Shown piece after piece: positions 33,515 through 45,260 of a stretch of DNA of 64,000 nt. The translations under genes and the position numbers were made by a program. The notes beneath the pieces were generated by a model. That model worked only from the letters and a program-made list of their open reading frames with translations. It did no database searches and was not told where the DNA came from. How positions within the stretch are numbered: the stretch's first letter is position 1; each line of letters begins with the position of its first letter. This DNA is from Przewalskia tangutica (Eukaryota; Streptophyta; Magnoliopsida; Solanales; Solanaceae): positions 47,877,142 to 47,941,141 of the forward strand of contig CM056733.1 of the NCBI GenBank assembly GCA_029844215.1, in the 5' to 3' direction.

Positions 33515-36500
33515 TGTCACACCCCGAAATCCGGGCCCGTGACTGGTGCCTTACCCCGGGCACCCTAGTGATCCAACATCAGAGAAAACCAGCGGAAATA
33601 AAAACTTTAAACATGAAATGAGAGACATACTAAATAAATAAAGCAACCAAACAATTTTCAAATATATATATATAAAAGCCCGAACAGTTATCCTTTTTAC
33701 AAACCCTGCCCACAACAGTGCTGCAGACCTCTAAGATTTATACAACAACTATGACGGGACAGGGCCCCGCCATACCCCTGAATGTACAAGAACCTACGAC
33801 TCAGGGAAACATACCAAAAGATAAGCCTCCGGAGAAACGGAGCTTCCCAATACGCCGAACGGTGATCCTAAGAGGGATCAACGATCGATGTACTCTCTAC
33901 TGCAGATGAACGCACTTCAAGGAGGTCGATAACAGTACCAAGTATGTGAAATCAGAAATATCGTAAATGAAATCATAATAGCCTATAAAGCAGAGACATG
34001 TATGATAACCAAAATACAAGACGCAACATAAAAGCGATCCAAGTCGTGACTCACGCCTCAAAGTCACCACTCAAATATAACCATGGGACTCACGCCACAA
34101 CATCCATCATGTTCGCGTCATGGCCGCATGCCCCGAATACAAAGATCGGTAGACATGTCCATGATGCAACAATAATGACAAGGCCGCGTGGCCACATGCC
34201 CCGGAATACTGAAGACGGTGTAGACATGCCCATGTAACCTCAACAACAATATCTTGTGGTCAACCACGCCGCACGCCACATGCCCCGAATACAAAGATCG
34301 GTAGACATCGTCCATGGAACAAGAATAACCATATATCGGGTAATCAACCCGCCGCGTAGCCACATGCCCCGAATACAAAGATCGGTGTAGACATGTCCAT
34401 GTAACCACAATAACAATATATCACGCAACGGGCTATCACAAGCAAGCTCAAGCAAATTACCATACTTCTAAACTTTCATAAAAGATCCATTCTTTCTCGC
34501 GAGTCACTGATATCAACACTTGCACAACAAATGCTATCTCAACAAGCATAGGCGAGCCACACAACAAAGAAGCATAGGCAAGTTACACAACAAATGTAGG
34601 CAAGTTATACACAACTCAAGGTACTTCCATTTTATATCATAGTCCGGTTTTAACCCTAAGTACTATGTACGTTAAGTCCTTTTAAAAGAGATACATTCCT
34701 TTTATAAAAGTCACCCGATACCCGTAGTATAAAACTAGAGTGATTCACATTATTAAGTAAACCAGAACACTTTCCTTTTAAAATCAAGTAACAACATCCT
34801 TTCCTAAGTTCGGTTGCCTACTTTCAATTACTCAAGCCTCTTACTTTAGAAAGGTTTCATAGTTCGTAGTTTTAATCCCTTAAAACAATTTAAGCATATG
34901 CCACACGTGTGAGTAGTTTATTCTTGTTTATAACAATCTTATTACAATGAAATTATGATCTAGGAAATGAAATATCATTTTGTCTCATCTTAGTTTCTAT
35001 GCAGATGGAGGTTTCTACTGGTTTTTAATAATACAATTCATTAGTCAATACATTTTCCTTTATTAACGCTGCAGTGGTTTGTCGATACACATTCTGATTT
35101 CCGAAATCAGTAAAACATTCTTAAGCCGTTATACCTAACTTCCCACAAAGCTAGTATAACTCTTAAGTTTTTCAAAACCCAAATATTACTCCTCTTTCAA
35201 AACGATTCACAAATCTTTTGAAATACATCAAGTTCTTCATTAACACATAACAAGCCAGTTATAATTAAATCAGTTACCTTTCGAAAACCACAACCCATTT
35301 TCTTACCTACATAAAGCTGTTATAACCAACTTCCCATAAAGCCGTTATAACACTTTATGTTTTTTTTTAAAACAATCAACATAGTTAACACATGTACGTC
35401 TACCGTACTACATAGTTCACACATATCATGCTAGAAGAGATAGGAAGAGGTTCACATACCTCGCGACGAGTACCGACTAATAGCAAAACGCTCTAAACAA
35501 TCGGCTACTCCTTAAGCCAAGTAAATCGCGCCACACGTAGTACTTCAACCTATAAGGCCACAAGGCGCTTATTAACATCGCAGAACTTTCTACGTAAATT
35601 TCTGCACTCTCCTCGCCACAACAGAAATCTCCTCCTCTATCGAGGCCGCCATCAAGCCAACCGGGGGTTAACACATCTAACCGGACGAGTACAATTCTAC
35701 AACACAAGAATGCTACACAAGTCTCATCAGAATACACCCTATGTAATTACGATTCAGCTTCTTAATTCTTCAGGCTTAAGTCAAAAGACATTGCCACAAT
35801 ACTAAGTATAGTTCTATATATAGTATACTTCAACTATATATTCTAACAACATGTAATTTCCAATTACAAATGTATGACAAGAGTAATTACCTCGATAAGC
35901 CCAAAATTATCCAAGTTTAATGTCGCGCCTGAGCAAGGTTTAGCTCCTACTCCGAGTGCTCCAAACCGCTCCAAACAACCCTTAGAAGTTCTACTCAACT
36001 TCTACTAAACACTTCAACCGACTATGAAGGTTTTTCTTAGGGTTTCGTTTTTAAGACTGAGGGAAAGTATAATGGTATTTTTCCGGGCTTTTTGTATAAG
36101 TATAACCTTGGAATACTACAAGGTATTTGGGCCAAGGTATTTGGACATTATAACAATACTTTGGAGAGTATTTCTATACCACAAAAGGGGGGTATTTATA
36201 CGAGACAACTAGGCTAGGGGGGGGTAGAACTCTACCAACAAGGCCTTCACAAGGGGAGGGCTCTCGGCCAGGGGAAGAGGAGGCTAGGAAGAGAACACCA
36301 CAAGAGAGGGGAGGGAGAATTTAACACTTAGAAATATTTTTAGGATGAAGAAAGTCTTCAAAGAGGGGGGTATTTATAGTACAAGCCAAGGCCAACCAAT
36401 GGCCAAGATTGAGCCAAGTGTGGTGCAAGTGTAGGGCCAAGATTTACCACACACAAATATCCTACCAACTCCCTTGACCAAACAAGCACAAAAACGTGCA

Positions 36501-36770
36501 AGCTTAGCCATTTGGTCAGTCAACCTCTTCCAATGTGAGGGTGACACATGTCACCCTCCCGTTGGTCCAAAATGTTTCGTCTCTCGGAAAAATCCGCAAA
36601 AAAATAAATATGACATAGCCGGAATTTTCCCAACAAAAGCTGTGAAACCGTTTCGTCGAAAAACGACTCTAATCGGGTGTTGTGAGCAAAATTAATTCGG
36701 CCAAGCCACTTTGTAGTTCGAAAATTTCTACGTACGCCCCACGTACATACTGCGGAAATACGGTATAACA
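33515..36770 (-). repeat. 3' LTR of the minus-strand gag-only element
   Basis: A 3.26-kb LTR. On the plus strand it runs from TGTCACACCCCGAAATCC to ...CGGTATAACA, followed by the purine tract complement. It carries a roughly 80-bp minisatellite, short 'aagcataggcaagtta' repeats and 'gggtatttatag' near 36370 as the promoter region. Confidence 0.9.
34100..34410 (-). repeat. About 80-bp minisatellite in LTR
   Basis: Four imperfect units with 'catgccccgaatacaaagat', 'cggtgtagacatg' and 'cccatg'. The same family of units is at 40085-40400, 57378-57650 and 62856-63150. Spanning ORFs are repeat translations. Confidence 0.85.
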
Positions 36771-36856
36771 TTCTCCCCTCCTTAGAAACATTCGTCCCGA
36801 ATGTTCCTTCTAAGGCTCAAAACAAACGCGCGCCAGTATAGTCTTCACTACTATAC
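36771..36856 (-). other. Polypurine tract and twin hairpins, minus strand
   Basis: The purine tract (36771-36783 complement) is AAGGAGGGGAGAA. The AACATTCG/CGAATGTT arms are at 36787-36805 and the GTATAGT/ACTATAC arms at 36836-36856, in the same order from the LTR as in the plus-strand elements. Confidence 0.85.
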
Positions 36857-37099
36857 TTACGAGAACAAACCTGCCACATCTGGCCACAGAAACACCCACT
36901 CAAAAATACTTACATCCAAGTCCACGAGGAAACACCTCTAACATCACCGCAACCACCTCTCTCCGGGGTCCTACAATATACTTCCTTCGCACCTTCTCTT
37001 TACAAAAGAAATGATACCACTTTTCATAATGTCGCACACAGCCCAGCGACCCAACAAAAGGTACCACTTTTGTCACTTTGCCTGAGGCATTAACCTTCT

Positions 37100-37330
37100 C
37101 AGGCGACCCAACAAAGTGTACTGGGCTGCTTGCGATCCCTGAGGCCGTGACACTCGAACTCTTACCACATTTCCGACATCGCTTGCTTCCAAAACTCGGG
37201 TACACCCTATCCACGACCGGAACAAGCCTGAACCAACTATCTGAACCTTGCCAACATCGAACCAATCGACCGGCAACTTACACTTCCGCCCCTACAAGGC
37301 TTCACAAGACGACATCCGAACACTGAAATG
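37100..37330 (-). pseudogene. pol: Integrase scrap in the gag-only element
   Basis: The minus strand reads 'LPVDWFDVGKVQIVGSGLF', matching the region after the integrase core in Ty3/gypsy elements; the phrase is shared with the better copy at 48180-48700. It joins unrelated sequence right after, so the rest of pol has been deleted. It marks descent from an autonomous ancestor. Confidence 0.6.
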
Positions 37331-38139
37331 GTAGCCAAAACACTTCTCTCCAAAGGAGACAACGATCCTCACAGCTACCCCTGACATCAAAACACTGGCC
37401 CGAGGGCGAATACGATACAGAGACTCACCTGAGTTCCCAACTCTGCCTAGTAAAATTCTTAGAAAACGAAAATAGCCACCACCGGGGCTTCACCGTCATT
37501 GGTGAAGGGCGTAGGCACCCCGCAGCCTTACAACCTTCGCACAACACCAACACCGCCGAGGAACGACTTAACCAAGAACACGATAGTCGCCCCATCGCCC
37601 GACCATCGGTCGAACGCATCCACGAACTCGCACGATGGTCATCTAAACTGGGCCTAGCACCTCGTGACCCTACCACCGGCGGGACCACCTGTAGCCGACT
37701 TCACCTCATTCCGCCACGGGTTGACACGCAACACGCCTCAACCCGACCTCCATCACGCCAACTCTATAGTTCTCGATCCGAACAATCTTACCTATTCAAG
37801 ACAAGAAAGCTACCACTTCCATCTCAAATTAACCAGGGACTGATCACACAAATATATATAACACTCACACTACGCACTATGATAAATATCAAAAATAAAA
37901 TAGATCTTTTACTCAAGACGACCTCACCCGTAAGGTCTCAATCGTTACATATTCTATGTTTCACACTTACAATGACACCATAATTAAGCTCCCAACTAAC
38001 CATGTTTTCTAACTCACAATTTACACAACGCTATTCGCACATAGCACATAATAATGAGATCATCATAACAACATACCAAGACTCTAGAGGGTTAAGGATA
38101 TACTGGCTACCGCTCCACTCTAATCATAGGCACCGCAGG
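37331..38139 (-). other. Conserved non-coding spacer, minus-strand element
   Basis: Contains reverse complements of the shared landmarks ('gggcctagcacctcgtgacc', 'gggttgacacgcaacacgcc', 'gtggtcatctaaactgggcc'-type). No protein was recognised. Confidence 0.6.
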
Positions 38140-39317
38140 CGCATAATCGTAGGGCGATGAACCAGCCATCGATCCTCAAGGCCGAGTCGTCGCTCAACCT
38201 CTCCCATAAGCACATTCTCTCTTCACATGGCCCTGACGGCCGCAGGAATAACAAGCTCCTCGTACTACGACACTTCCGAAATGCGGTCTACCACATCGAC
38301 CACACCGAGGTAGTGGTGATCGTGATCCGCCAACACCCTACTCCCCGAACATCCAAACTCAGGAGCCCCGACCGCTCCCGATCTCCCAAAGGTCCCGGCG
38401 TCGCGAGGACCACTGAAATGGCGGAGGCGCATAACTAGTTCTGGCCGAGGCGGTCCGCTCGAAAATCACCGAGGACCTGCTCGCCCTCTTATGCGACCTT
38501 CGTCATTCCGCCGATTTCTCCGCCTCACCCCAAGTGCATAAGCTGCATGCGGCAATGTCCATGCCCTACCAAGAGCTACACTGAACAACTCTCTGCTAGG
38601 TAATCATCGAGCCTCAGAACATATCGGCACTCGGTCCTCCATACTAGCTACTAATGCGGGACATACCGCTAATGAGTCGAACTCCACATTGTACTCCCGA
38701 ACCAGACGCCTGCTCGCCAAGAACACCAAAAATCATTTACCGAGCCCTCCTTATCTGCGGAGGCAAGAAGTGTGCAAGAAAAGCTTTGAGAACTCGTCCC
38801 CACAAGGCCTAAGTGCATTCTCTCCCGACAGCTCCCACGATCAAACCCCGATCATTGCGGTATCACGCACCGATGCGAACCTAGGACCACCGACGGTCTC
38901 GATGCCTTGATCACCCTCACGATCCACAGAATCGCCGGATGAACTTCGCGGATCATCCTCGTGCCTCGACCAGAAACTCGCGCTACAACTCGAAAATCTC
39001 GTAGCCTCAAACTATTCGCTTGACGCACCACAGCCGCTGAATCGAATCGCCGTGATCCACCGCTCATATTCGCCACGATCCCGCCGCATGGGCCATCTCC
39101 TTGTACCCAACCTCTCGCCTGTGCCGCGGACCGAGGCTCAGTATCGTAGTCTCGCAGCCATCGCCGCCGCCTAAACTCTGCTGGGCCGCGGCGTCGCAAA
39201 ACTCGACGCTCAAACACTACTCGTGCATCGATCGCTCGCGCTCGCATTCTCTCGAACCACACTAGCAGCCTCCTCGGCAGCCTTGCCCTTCTCGCCCGGT
39301 CGCTTTGCGTGAGGCAT
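38140..39317 (-). pseudogene. gag: gag of the minus-strand gag-only element
   Basis: The start codon at 39317 corresponds to the MPPRK start (here 'ATGCCTCACGCAAAGCG'). In shifting frames one finds the middle region 'ILWIVRVIKA' and 'VVLGSHRCVIP' near 38870-38945, a 'FLHISCL'-type capsid segment near 38770, 'YNVEFDSL'-type sequence near 38680, and knuckle-proximal sequence near 38250-38420. It is badly frameshifted, with dense single-base losses at CAG/CTG-derived positions. Confidence 0.75.
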
Positions 39318-39517
39318 AATCGTGAAAACGAAATACGCCGAGGGTCCAACTTACAACATGACTCTAAGGCACGATCTCGTAATGAGAAGAATGGAAACTA
39401 ATCCTAAATGTCTCGCACCTCCTCGATTATAGATGTGGTGCACAACACACCGATAATCAAGACTCTACTAGACACGGTCTCAGACACCTTCCGAGGATTA
39501 ATCGCTCGATACCACTT
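39318..39517 (-). other. Primer-binding site and leader, minus-strand element
   Basis: TGGTATCGAGC (complement of 39504-39514) lies three bases from the LTR. The leader has the common 'tagatgtggtgcacaacaca' block on the plus strand. Confidence 0.8.
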
Positions 39518-42032
39518 TGTCACACCTCAAATCCGCCCGTGGATCGTGGCTTACCCCGCACCCTAGTGATCCAACATCGAGAAAACCAATGGAAATAAAA
39601 CTTTAAACATGAATTGAGAGACATACTAAATAAACAGGCCATCCAAAAAGTTTCCTTCTGTATATATATATAAAAGCCCGAACAGCTTATCCTTACAAAC
39701 CCCGCCCACAACAAAGGTCGCACTTAAGATTTATACAACAACTATGACGACAGGCCCCGCCATACCCCCGAATGTACAAGAACCTACGACTCAGTGGAAA
39801 CATACCAAAAGATAAGCCTCCGAGAAACGGAGCTTCCCAATACGCCGAACTGATCCTAAGAGCGGATCAACGATCGATGTACTCTACCGCGGATGAACGC
39901 ACTCAAGGAGGTCGATAACAGTACCAAGTATGTGAATCAGAAATATCAGAAATGAAATCATAATAGCCTATAAAGCGGGAGACATGTATGATAACCAAAA
40001 TACAAGACGCAACATAAAAGGCCAAGTCGTGGACTCACGCCTCAAAGTCACCACTCAAATATAACCACGGACTCACGCCACAACATCCATCATGTTCGTG
40101 ATCATGGTCGCATGCCCCTGAATACAAAGATCGGTGTAGACATGTCCATGATGCAACACATGACAAGGCCGCGTGGCCACATGCCCCGAATACAAAGACG
40201 GTGTAGACATGCCCATGTAACCTCAACAACAATATATCTGGTGGTCAACCCCGCCGCACGCCACATGCCCCTGAATACAAAGATGTGTAGACACGCCCAT
40301 GGAACAAGAATAACCATATATCGTAATCAACCCGCCGCATGGCCACATGCCCCTGATACAAAGATCGGTGTAGACATGTCCATGTAACCACAATAACAAT
40401 ATATCACGCAACTGTGCTATCACAAGCAAGCTCAAGCAAATTACCATACTTCTAAACTTTCATAAAAAGATCCATTCTTTCTCAAGGAGTCACCTGATAT
40501 CAACACTTGCACAACAAATGCTATCTCAACAAGCATAGGCGAGCCACACAACAGCAAGCATAGGCAAGTTACACAACAACAAGCGTAGGCAAGTTATACA
40601 CAACTCAAGGTACTTCCATTTTATATCATAGTCCGTTTTAACCCTAAGTACTATGACGTTAAGTCCTTTTAAAAGAGATACATTCCTTTTATAAAAGTCA
40701 CCCGATACCCGTAGTATAAAACTAGAGTGATTCACATTATTAAGTAAACCAGAACACTTTCCTTTTAAAATCAAGTAACAACATTCTTTTCCTAAGTTCC
40801 AGTTTGCCTACTTTCAATTACTCAAGCCTCTTACTTTAGAAAGGTTTCATAGTTCGTAGTTTTAATCCCTTAAAACAATTTAAGAAGCATATGCCACACG
40901 TGTGAGTAGTTTATTCTTGTTTATAACAATCTTATTACAGCAGCCATGATCTAGGAAATGAAATATCATTTTGTCTCATCTTAGTTTCTATGCAGATGGA
41001 GGTTTCTACTGGTTTTTAATAATACAATTCATTAGTCAATACATTTTCCTTTATTAACGCTCGCAGTTGGTTTGTCGATACACATTCTGATTTCCGAAAT
41101 CAGTAAAACATTCTTAAGCCGTTATACCTAACTTCCCACAAAGCTAGTATAACTCTTAAGTTTTTCAAAACCCAAATATTACTCCTCTTTCAAAACGATT
41201 CACAAATCTTTTGAAATACATCAAGTTCTTCATTAACACATAACAAGCCAGTTATAATTAAATCAGTTACCTTTCGAAAACCACAACCCATTTTCTTACC
41301 TACATAAAGTCATATAACCAACTTCCCATAAAGCCGTTATAACACTTTATGTTTTTTTAAAACAATCAACATAGTTAACACACGTACGCTCACCGCACTA
41401 CATAGTTCACACATATCATGCTAGAAGAGATAGGAAGAGGTTCACATACCGCGACGAGTACCGACTAATAGCAAAACGCCCAAACAATCGTGGGTAGAAC
41501 TCTACCAACAAGGCCTTCACAGTGGAGGGCTCTCGCCAGGGAAGAGGAGGCTAGGACGAGAACACCACAAGAGAGGGAGGAGAATTTAACACTTAGAAAT
41601 ATTTTTAGGATGAAGAAAGTCTTCAAAGAGGGGTATTTATAAGACAAGCCAAGGCCAACCAATGGCCAAGATTGAGCCAAGTGTGGTGCAAGTGTAGGGC
41701 CAAGATTTACCACACACAAATATCCTACCAACTCCCTTGACCAAACAAGCACAAAAACGTGCAAGCTTAGCCATTTGGCCGTCCAACCTCTTTCCAATGC
41801 GGTGACACATGTCACCCTCCCGTTGGTCCAAAATGTTTCGCCTCTCTAAAAATCCGCAAAAATAAATATGACATAGCCGGAATTTTCCCAACAAAAGTCG
41901 TGGAAACCGCTTTCGCCAAAAACGACTCTAATCGGGTGTTGTGAGCAAAATTAATTCGGCCAAGCCACTTTGTAGTTCGAAAATTTCTACGTACGTCCCC
42001 ACGTACATACTCTGGAAATACGGGGTATAACA
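39518..42032 (-). repeat. 5' LTR of the minus-strand gag-only element
   Basis: A 2.52-kb LTR, a copy of 33515-36770 that lacks 718 bp. The sequence jumps at 41490/41491 from the equivalent of 35503 to that of 36222. Because both LTRs are equal at insertion, the loss occurred afterwards. It ends ...GGGGTATAACA before the GCAAC duplication. Confidence 0.9.
40085..40400 (-). repeat. About 80-bp minisatellite in 5' LTR
   Basis: Counterpart of 34100-34410. Several sites read 'gcccctgaatac' here against 'gccccgaatac' there, again CTG against CG. Confidence 0.85.
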
Positions 42033-42037
42033 GCAAC
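42033..42037. other. Target-site duplication GCAAC, right
   Basis: Exact copy of 33510-33514. Confidence 0.9.
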
Positions 42038-42370
42038 ACGCGTCGGACCCTCATACATAAATTCGTATAGATGTATGTCAAAATACCAACTATACAACAA
42101 TTATTACCAACATGGATACGCAATCCACATAGTCCTTCCTGGGTCACTGCTGCCTTTCTCCTAGCTGCAATCAACATAACTCGTTAGAGAGAGACGAACC
42201 TAACAACACAGCTCTATCGCACGATCTCAAAGTGATAAGAATGGTAACCAATCCTAAATGTCCTGTAGCCTCCTGATTATAGATGTGGTGCACAACACAC
42301 CGATAATCACGACTCTACTAGACACGGTCTGTAGACACTTTTCGAGGACTAACTGCTCTGATACAACTTT
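42038..42370 (-). other. Primer-binding site, leader and possible gag start of element H
   Basis: The minus strand has TTGTATCAGAGC (complement of about 42354-42365), one mismatch from the tRNA-Met site, and the common leader with 'gtctacagaccgtgtctagt'. An ATG at 42177 begins 'MLIAARRKAAVTQEG', possibly the first gag residues. The gag body is absent: past the 33515-42032 insertion the sequence goes straight to spacer-type DNA. Confidence 0.65.
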
Positions 42371-42618
42371 TGTCATGACCCGACCCCGGGCTCACGACTG
42401 GTGCCCTATATATATACGTAAATCCAAAAGCAGTTACCCCTTATTTTTTTTACAAACTGACCCACAAGATATGACTACAGACCTCTAAGAGTTTTGACAT
42501 AACAACTGTGACGGGACAGGGCCCCGCCATACCCCTGAATGCACATAAATCTACAACCTCAGGGAACTGTACCAAAAGACAAAGCCTCCGGAGAAATGGA
42601 GCTTTCCAAGAACTGAAC
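42371..42618 (-). repeat. 5' LTR of element H, first 248 bp
   Basis: Starts TGTCATGACCCGACCCCGGG next to the primer-binding site. It is interrupted at 42618 by a plus-strand LTR. Confidence 0.8.
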
Positions 42619-43293
42619 TGTTACACCTCGTAGTTCCAGAGTATGTATGTGAGGACGTACGTTCGAGAATATAACACTAAGTGCGAAAGGGAAGAAAATT
42701 TTGAATTTCCGACGGAAAATATTCCGAACCTCGTGAAGTAAAAAGGTTTATTATTGGGAATTGGATTCTCAATTTTGGTATTTGGACTTCTTGGATTATA
42801 AGAGAATTATGGAATTTTATTTCCAGAATTGGTCACGTGGGGCCCACGGGAGAAATTTACGATTTTGTGGGGCCCACATTATTTTCGAGATTTTGGCCAT
42901 TATGGATGTTTTTGGGAGATAAAATATTTTGGACCAATATGAGGGCGACACGTGTCACCCCAAGTGGGCCCATGTTGGGCGAGAAAGATGACAAGTCTTG
43001 TGCTAGATATTTGTGTGGACAAGTGGCTTGTGGGACCCACACACACATATCCCTAATCTCATCCACACACATGTTTTAATCCTAGCCCTTGGTGGTGTTA
43101 TATCATCACACTAGTAGGATGAAATCTTCCACACTTAGAATTATTTCAAGACAACAAATACTCCATCCCTTCCTAGTTGCTCTCGGCAATGGGCCAATAT
43201 CTTGACCAAATGTTGTCCAAATTTTTTTAAACTCTTAAGTTTTCTTCCTTGATGTGTTAGGAAGGTTATTAACCAAGTGTTAGACAAGATTTC
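42619..43293 (+). repeat. Plus-strand LTR fragment inside the H LTR
   Basis: Starts TGTTACACCTCGTAGTTCC. It is homologous to the first 675 bp of the LTR at 11619, including twin GTGGGGCCCAC sites (42837-42847, 42867-42877), the G-box and the TATA zone. It is interrupted at 43293 by a minus-strand LTR. Confidence 0.85.
42947..42956. promoter_or_regulatory. G-box palindrome GACACGTGTC
   Basis: Same position relative to the LTR start as at 11946 and 18143. Confidence 0.5.
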
Positions 43294-44183
43294 TGTCACG
43301 ACCCGACCTCGGGCCCGCGACTGGTGCCTTACCCCGGGCACCCTAGTGATAATACATCAGAGAAAAACCAGCGGGACAAAACTCATAGACATGGAACAAT
43401 ATAAAATAAGAAACATGCTAACTAATACGGTCACCTTTCTCCATATATATCAAAACTCGAACAGTTACATCCTTTACAACCCAACTCACAACAGGACTAC
43501 AGACCTCTAAGAGTTTTATATAACAACTATGACGGGACAGGGCCCCGCCATACCCCTGAATGTACAAGTACCTACAATGACAGGGAACCATACCAAAAGA
43601 TAAGCCTCCGGAGAAACAGAGCTTTCCAAATACGCAGAACCGTGATCCTATCAGCGAGGATTAACAACCGGTGTACCTCTACATGCGGCATGAACGCAGC
43701 CCCCCAAAGGAGGTCAGTACAATAGGTACCAAGTATGTGAAATTGAAAGTGCCGTAATGAAATCACATTTCATCCTTTTAAAAGACCATTTCACAATATA
43801 TAAATAGTCATGTCAAGTCAGGGACGCATGCCCTCAAAAACATTTCTCACATACAACCATGGGTCTCACGCCCACAATATCAATCATGCCCGTGGAACTC
43901 CTTCCTTACTGCCGGTAGTCAATGATGTAAAACAACACCCATATGTGTACCTGAACACTAGATCCCGCCTGCGTCATAAAACCGATCGGGCCAAGTAGAA
44001 GAGCCAACTACCAGATCCAATCCTGCATCATAAAACTTTACGGGTCAAGTACGGAAGCCAACTACCAGATCCAACCTGCGTCACGCAACTGACCGGGGCA
44101 AGTATCTTAAGCCAACATACCAGAGTCTACCGTCTCACGAGATATGACCGGGGCAAGTATCTTAATCTATCTACTAGAGCCAC
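43294..44183 (-). repeat. Minus-strand LTR fragment
   Basis: Begins TGTCACGACCCGACCTCGGG at 43294 with the standard U5 motif. It continues through a roughly 66-bp minisatellite and is interrupted at about 44183 by the next element. It has no primer-binding site on its left, so it is a solo or 3' LTR. Confidence 0.8.
43970..44165 (-). repeat. About 66-bp minisatellite in LTR
   Basis: Three to four units with 'accggggcaagtatcttaa' and 'agccaactaccagatccaa'. The unit is unrelated to the arrays of the other LTR families. Confidence 0.75.
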
Positions 44184-44984
44184 TCACAACCCGGAATCAC
44201 CCGCGTGGATCGTGCCTTACCCCGCACCCTAGTGACACAACATCGAGTAATCAATGAACATAAAACAACAACATGAGATAAATGTAAATATAAAACAATA
44301 ATCAGGAAAACTTGCCTTTCGATATATATAACCATCAACTCTTTTACAAATGAACAAATTAATCCTTTTACCAACCATGCCCACAACAAAGATTTCTGCA
44401 CTTAAGAATGATACGACCACAATGGCGGACAGGCCCCGCCAAACCCCCGAATGTAAACACTTACTACGACAGGGACTATACCACCGATAAGCCTCCGAGA
44501 AACGGAGCTTCCCAAACGCCGAATCGGACCGAGAGCTAGGATCAACGATCGATGTACCTCAACTCGCGCATGAACGCAGCTTCAAGGAGGTCGATAACAA
44601 AAATTACCGAGTATGTGAAACTAAAAATAAATCAGAATGAAATCATAGTAGTCTATACAAAGCAGAGACATGTATGATAACCAAACTACAGATCACCATA
44701 AATAAGCAGTCATGTCAAGTCAGGGACTCACACCCTCAAGTCATCACTCAATTTAACAATGGGTCTCACGCCCACAACATCAATCGTGCCCGTGGAATAC
44801 CTTCCTCACTGCCGGCAGTTTATGATATACAAGCACCAAGGAATACACATGAACACCAGGTCCCACCTGTGTCCTAATAAAACTGTACAGGGTAAGTACG
44901 AAGGCATAGCCGACTACTAACACCTACGCATCAACAAGGTCATAAATCAGATCATAAGATCGCTCTGCATCGTCACATGATCAA

Positions 44985-45260
44985 AGCTGGCCACTTGCCC
45001 GCAGTATCTAATGTGCGCGTCTAGTCCTGGAACTTCCCGCAGCTCCGCATAGGCCAATCTCATCGGCCCGCATGAGGTATTCCCCGCATCGAGGGTAGCT
45101 ACTCCCCGGCATCGTCCTGGACTTTCGAGTCCGCATGGCCACAAGCGACCGCATGCCCATAAAGGACGACACTAACCTCGAACTCGTAGCTCGCATAGGC
45201 CCTCAGACCCGCATGAGGTATTCTCGAATCATGGTCCTGCATCGCCGAGTCTACCCCGTG
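44985..45260 (-). repeat. Imperfect GC-rich tandem zone in family C LTR
   Basis: Partly repeated blocks such as 'cccgcatgaggtattc', 'gtcctggactttcgagtccg' and 'gctccgcataggcc'. They correspond to 61-330 and 50870-51140. Confidence 0.6.

Larger units (their letters stand above)
33515..42032 (-). mobile_element. Complete gag-only LTR retrotransposon (non-autonomous), minus strand
   Basis: An 8.5-kb element with perfect GCAAC target duplications, LTRs of 3256 and 2515 bp, primer-binding site, gag and purine tract. The 2.75-kb interior lacks protease, reverse transcriptase and RNase H; only a scrap of integrase remains. This fits the known class of terminal-repeat retrotransposons with only a GAG domain (TR-GAG), which rely on an autonomous partner. 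It is inserted in element H. Confidence 0.9.

Noticed and set aside
34100..34410. CRISPR-like spaced repeat
   Set aside because: Units are directly adjacent, imperfect and of variable length, with no unique spacers or cas genes, in a plant LTR.
37900..39500. Repeat-induced point mutation or C-to-T decay as the cause of gag damage
   Set aside because: Differences between copies are mainly short losses at CWG, not C-to-T transitions; CpG-looking pairs increase rather than decrease.
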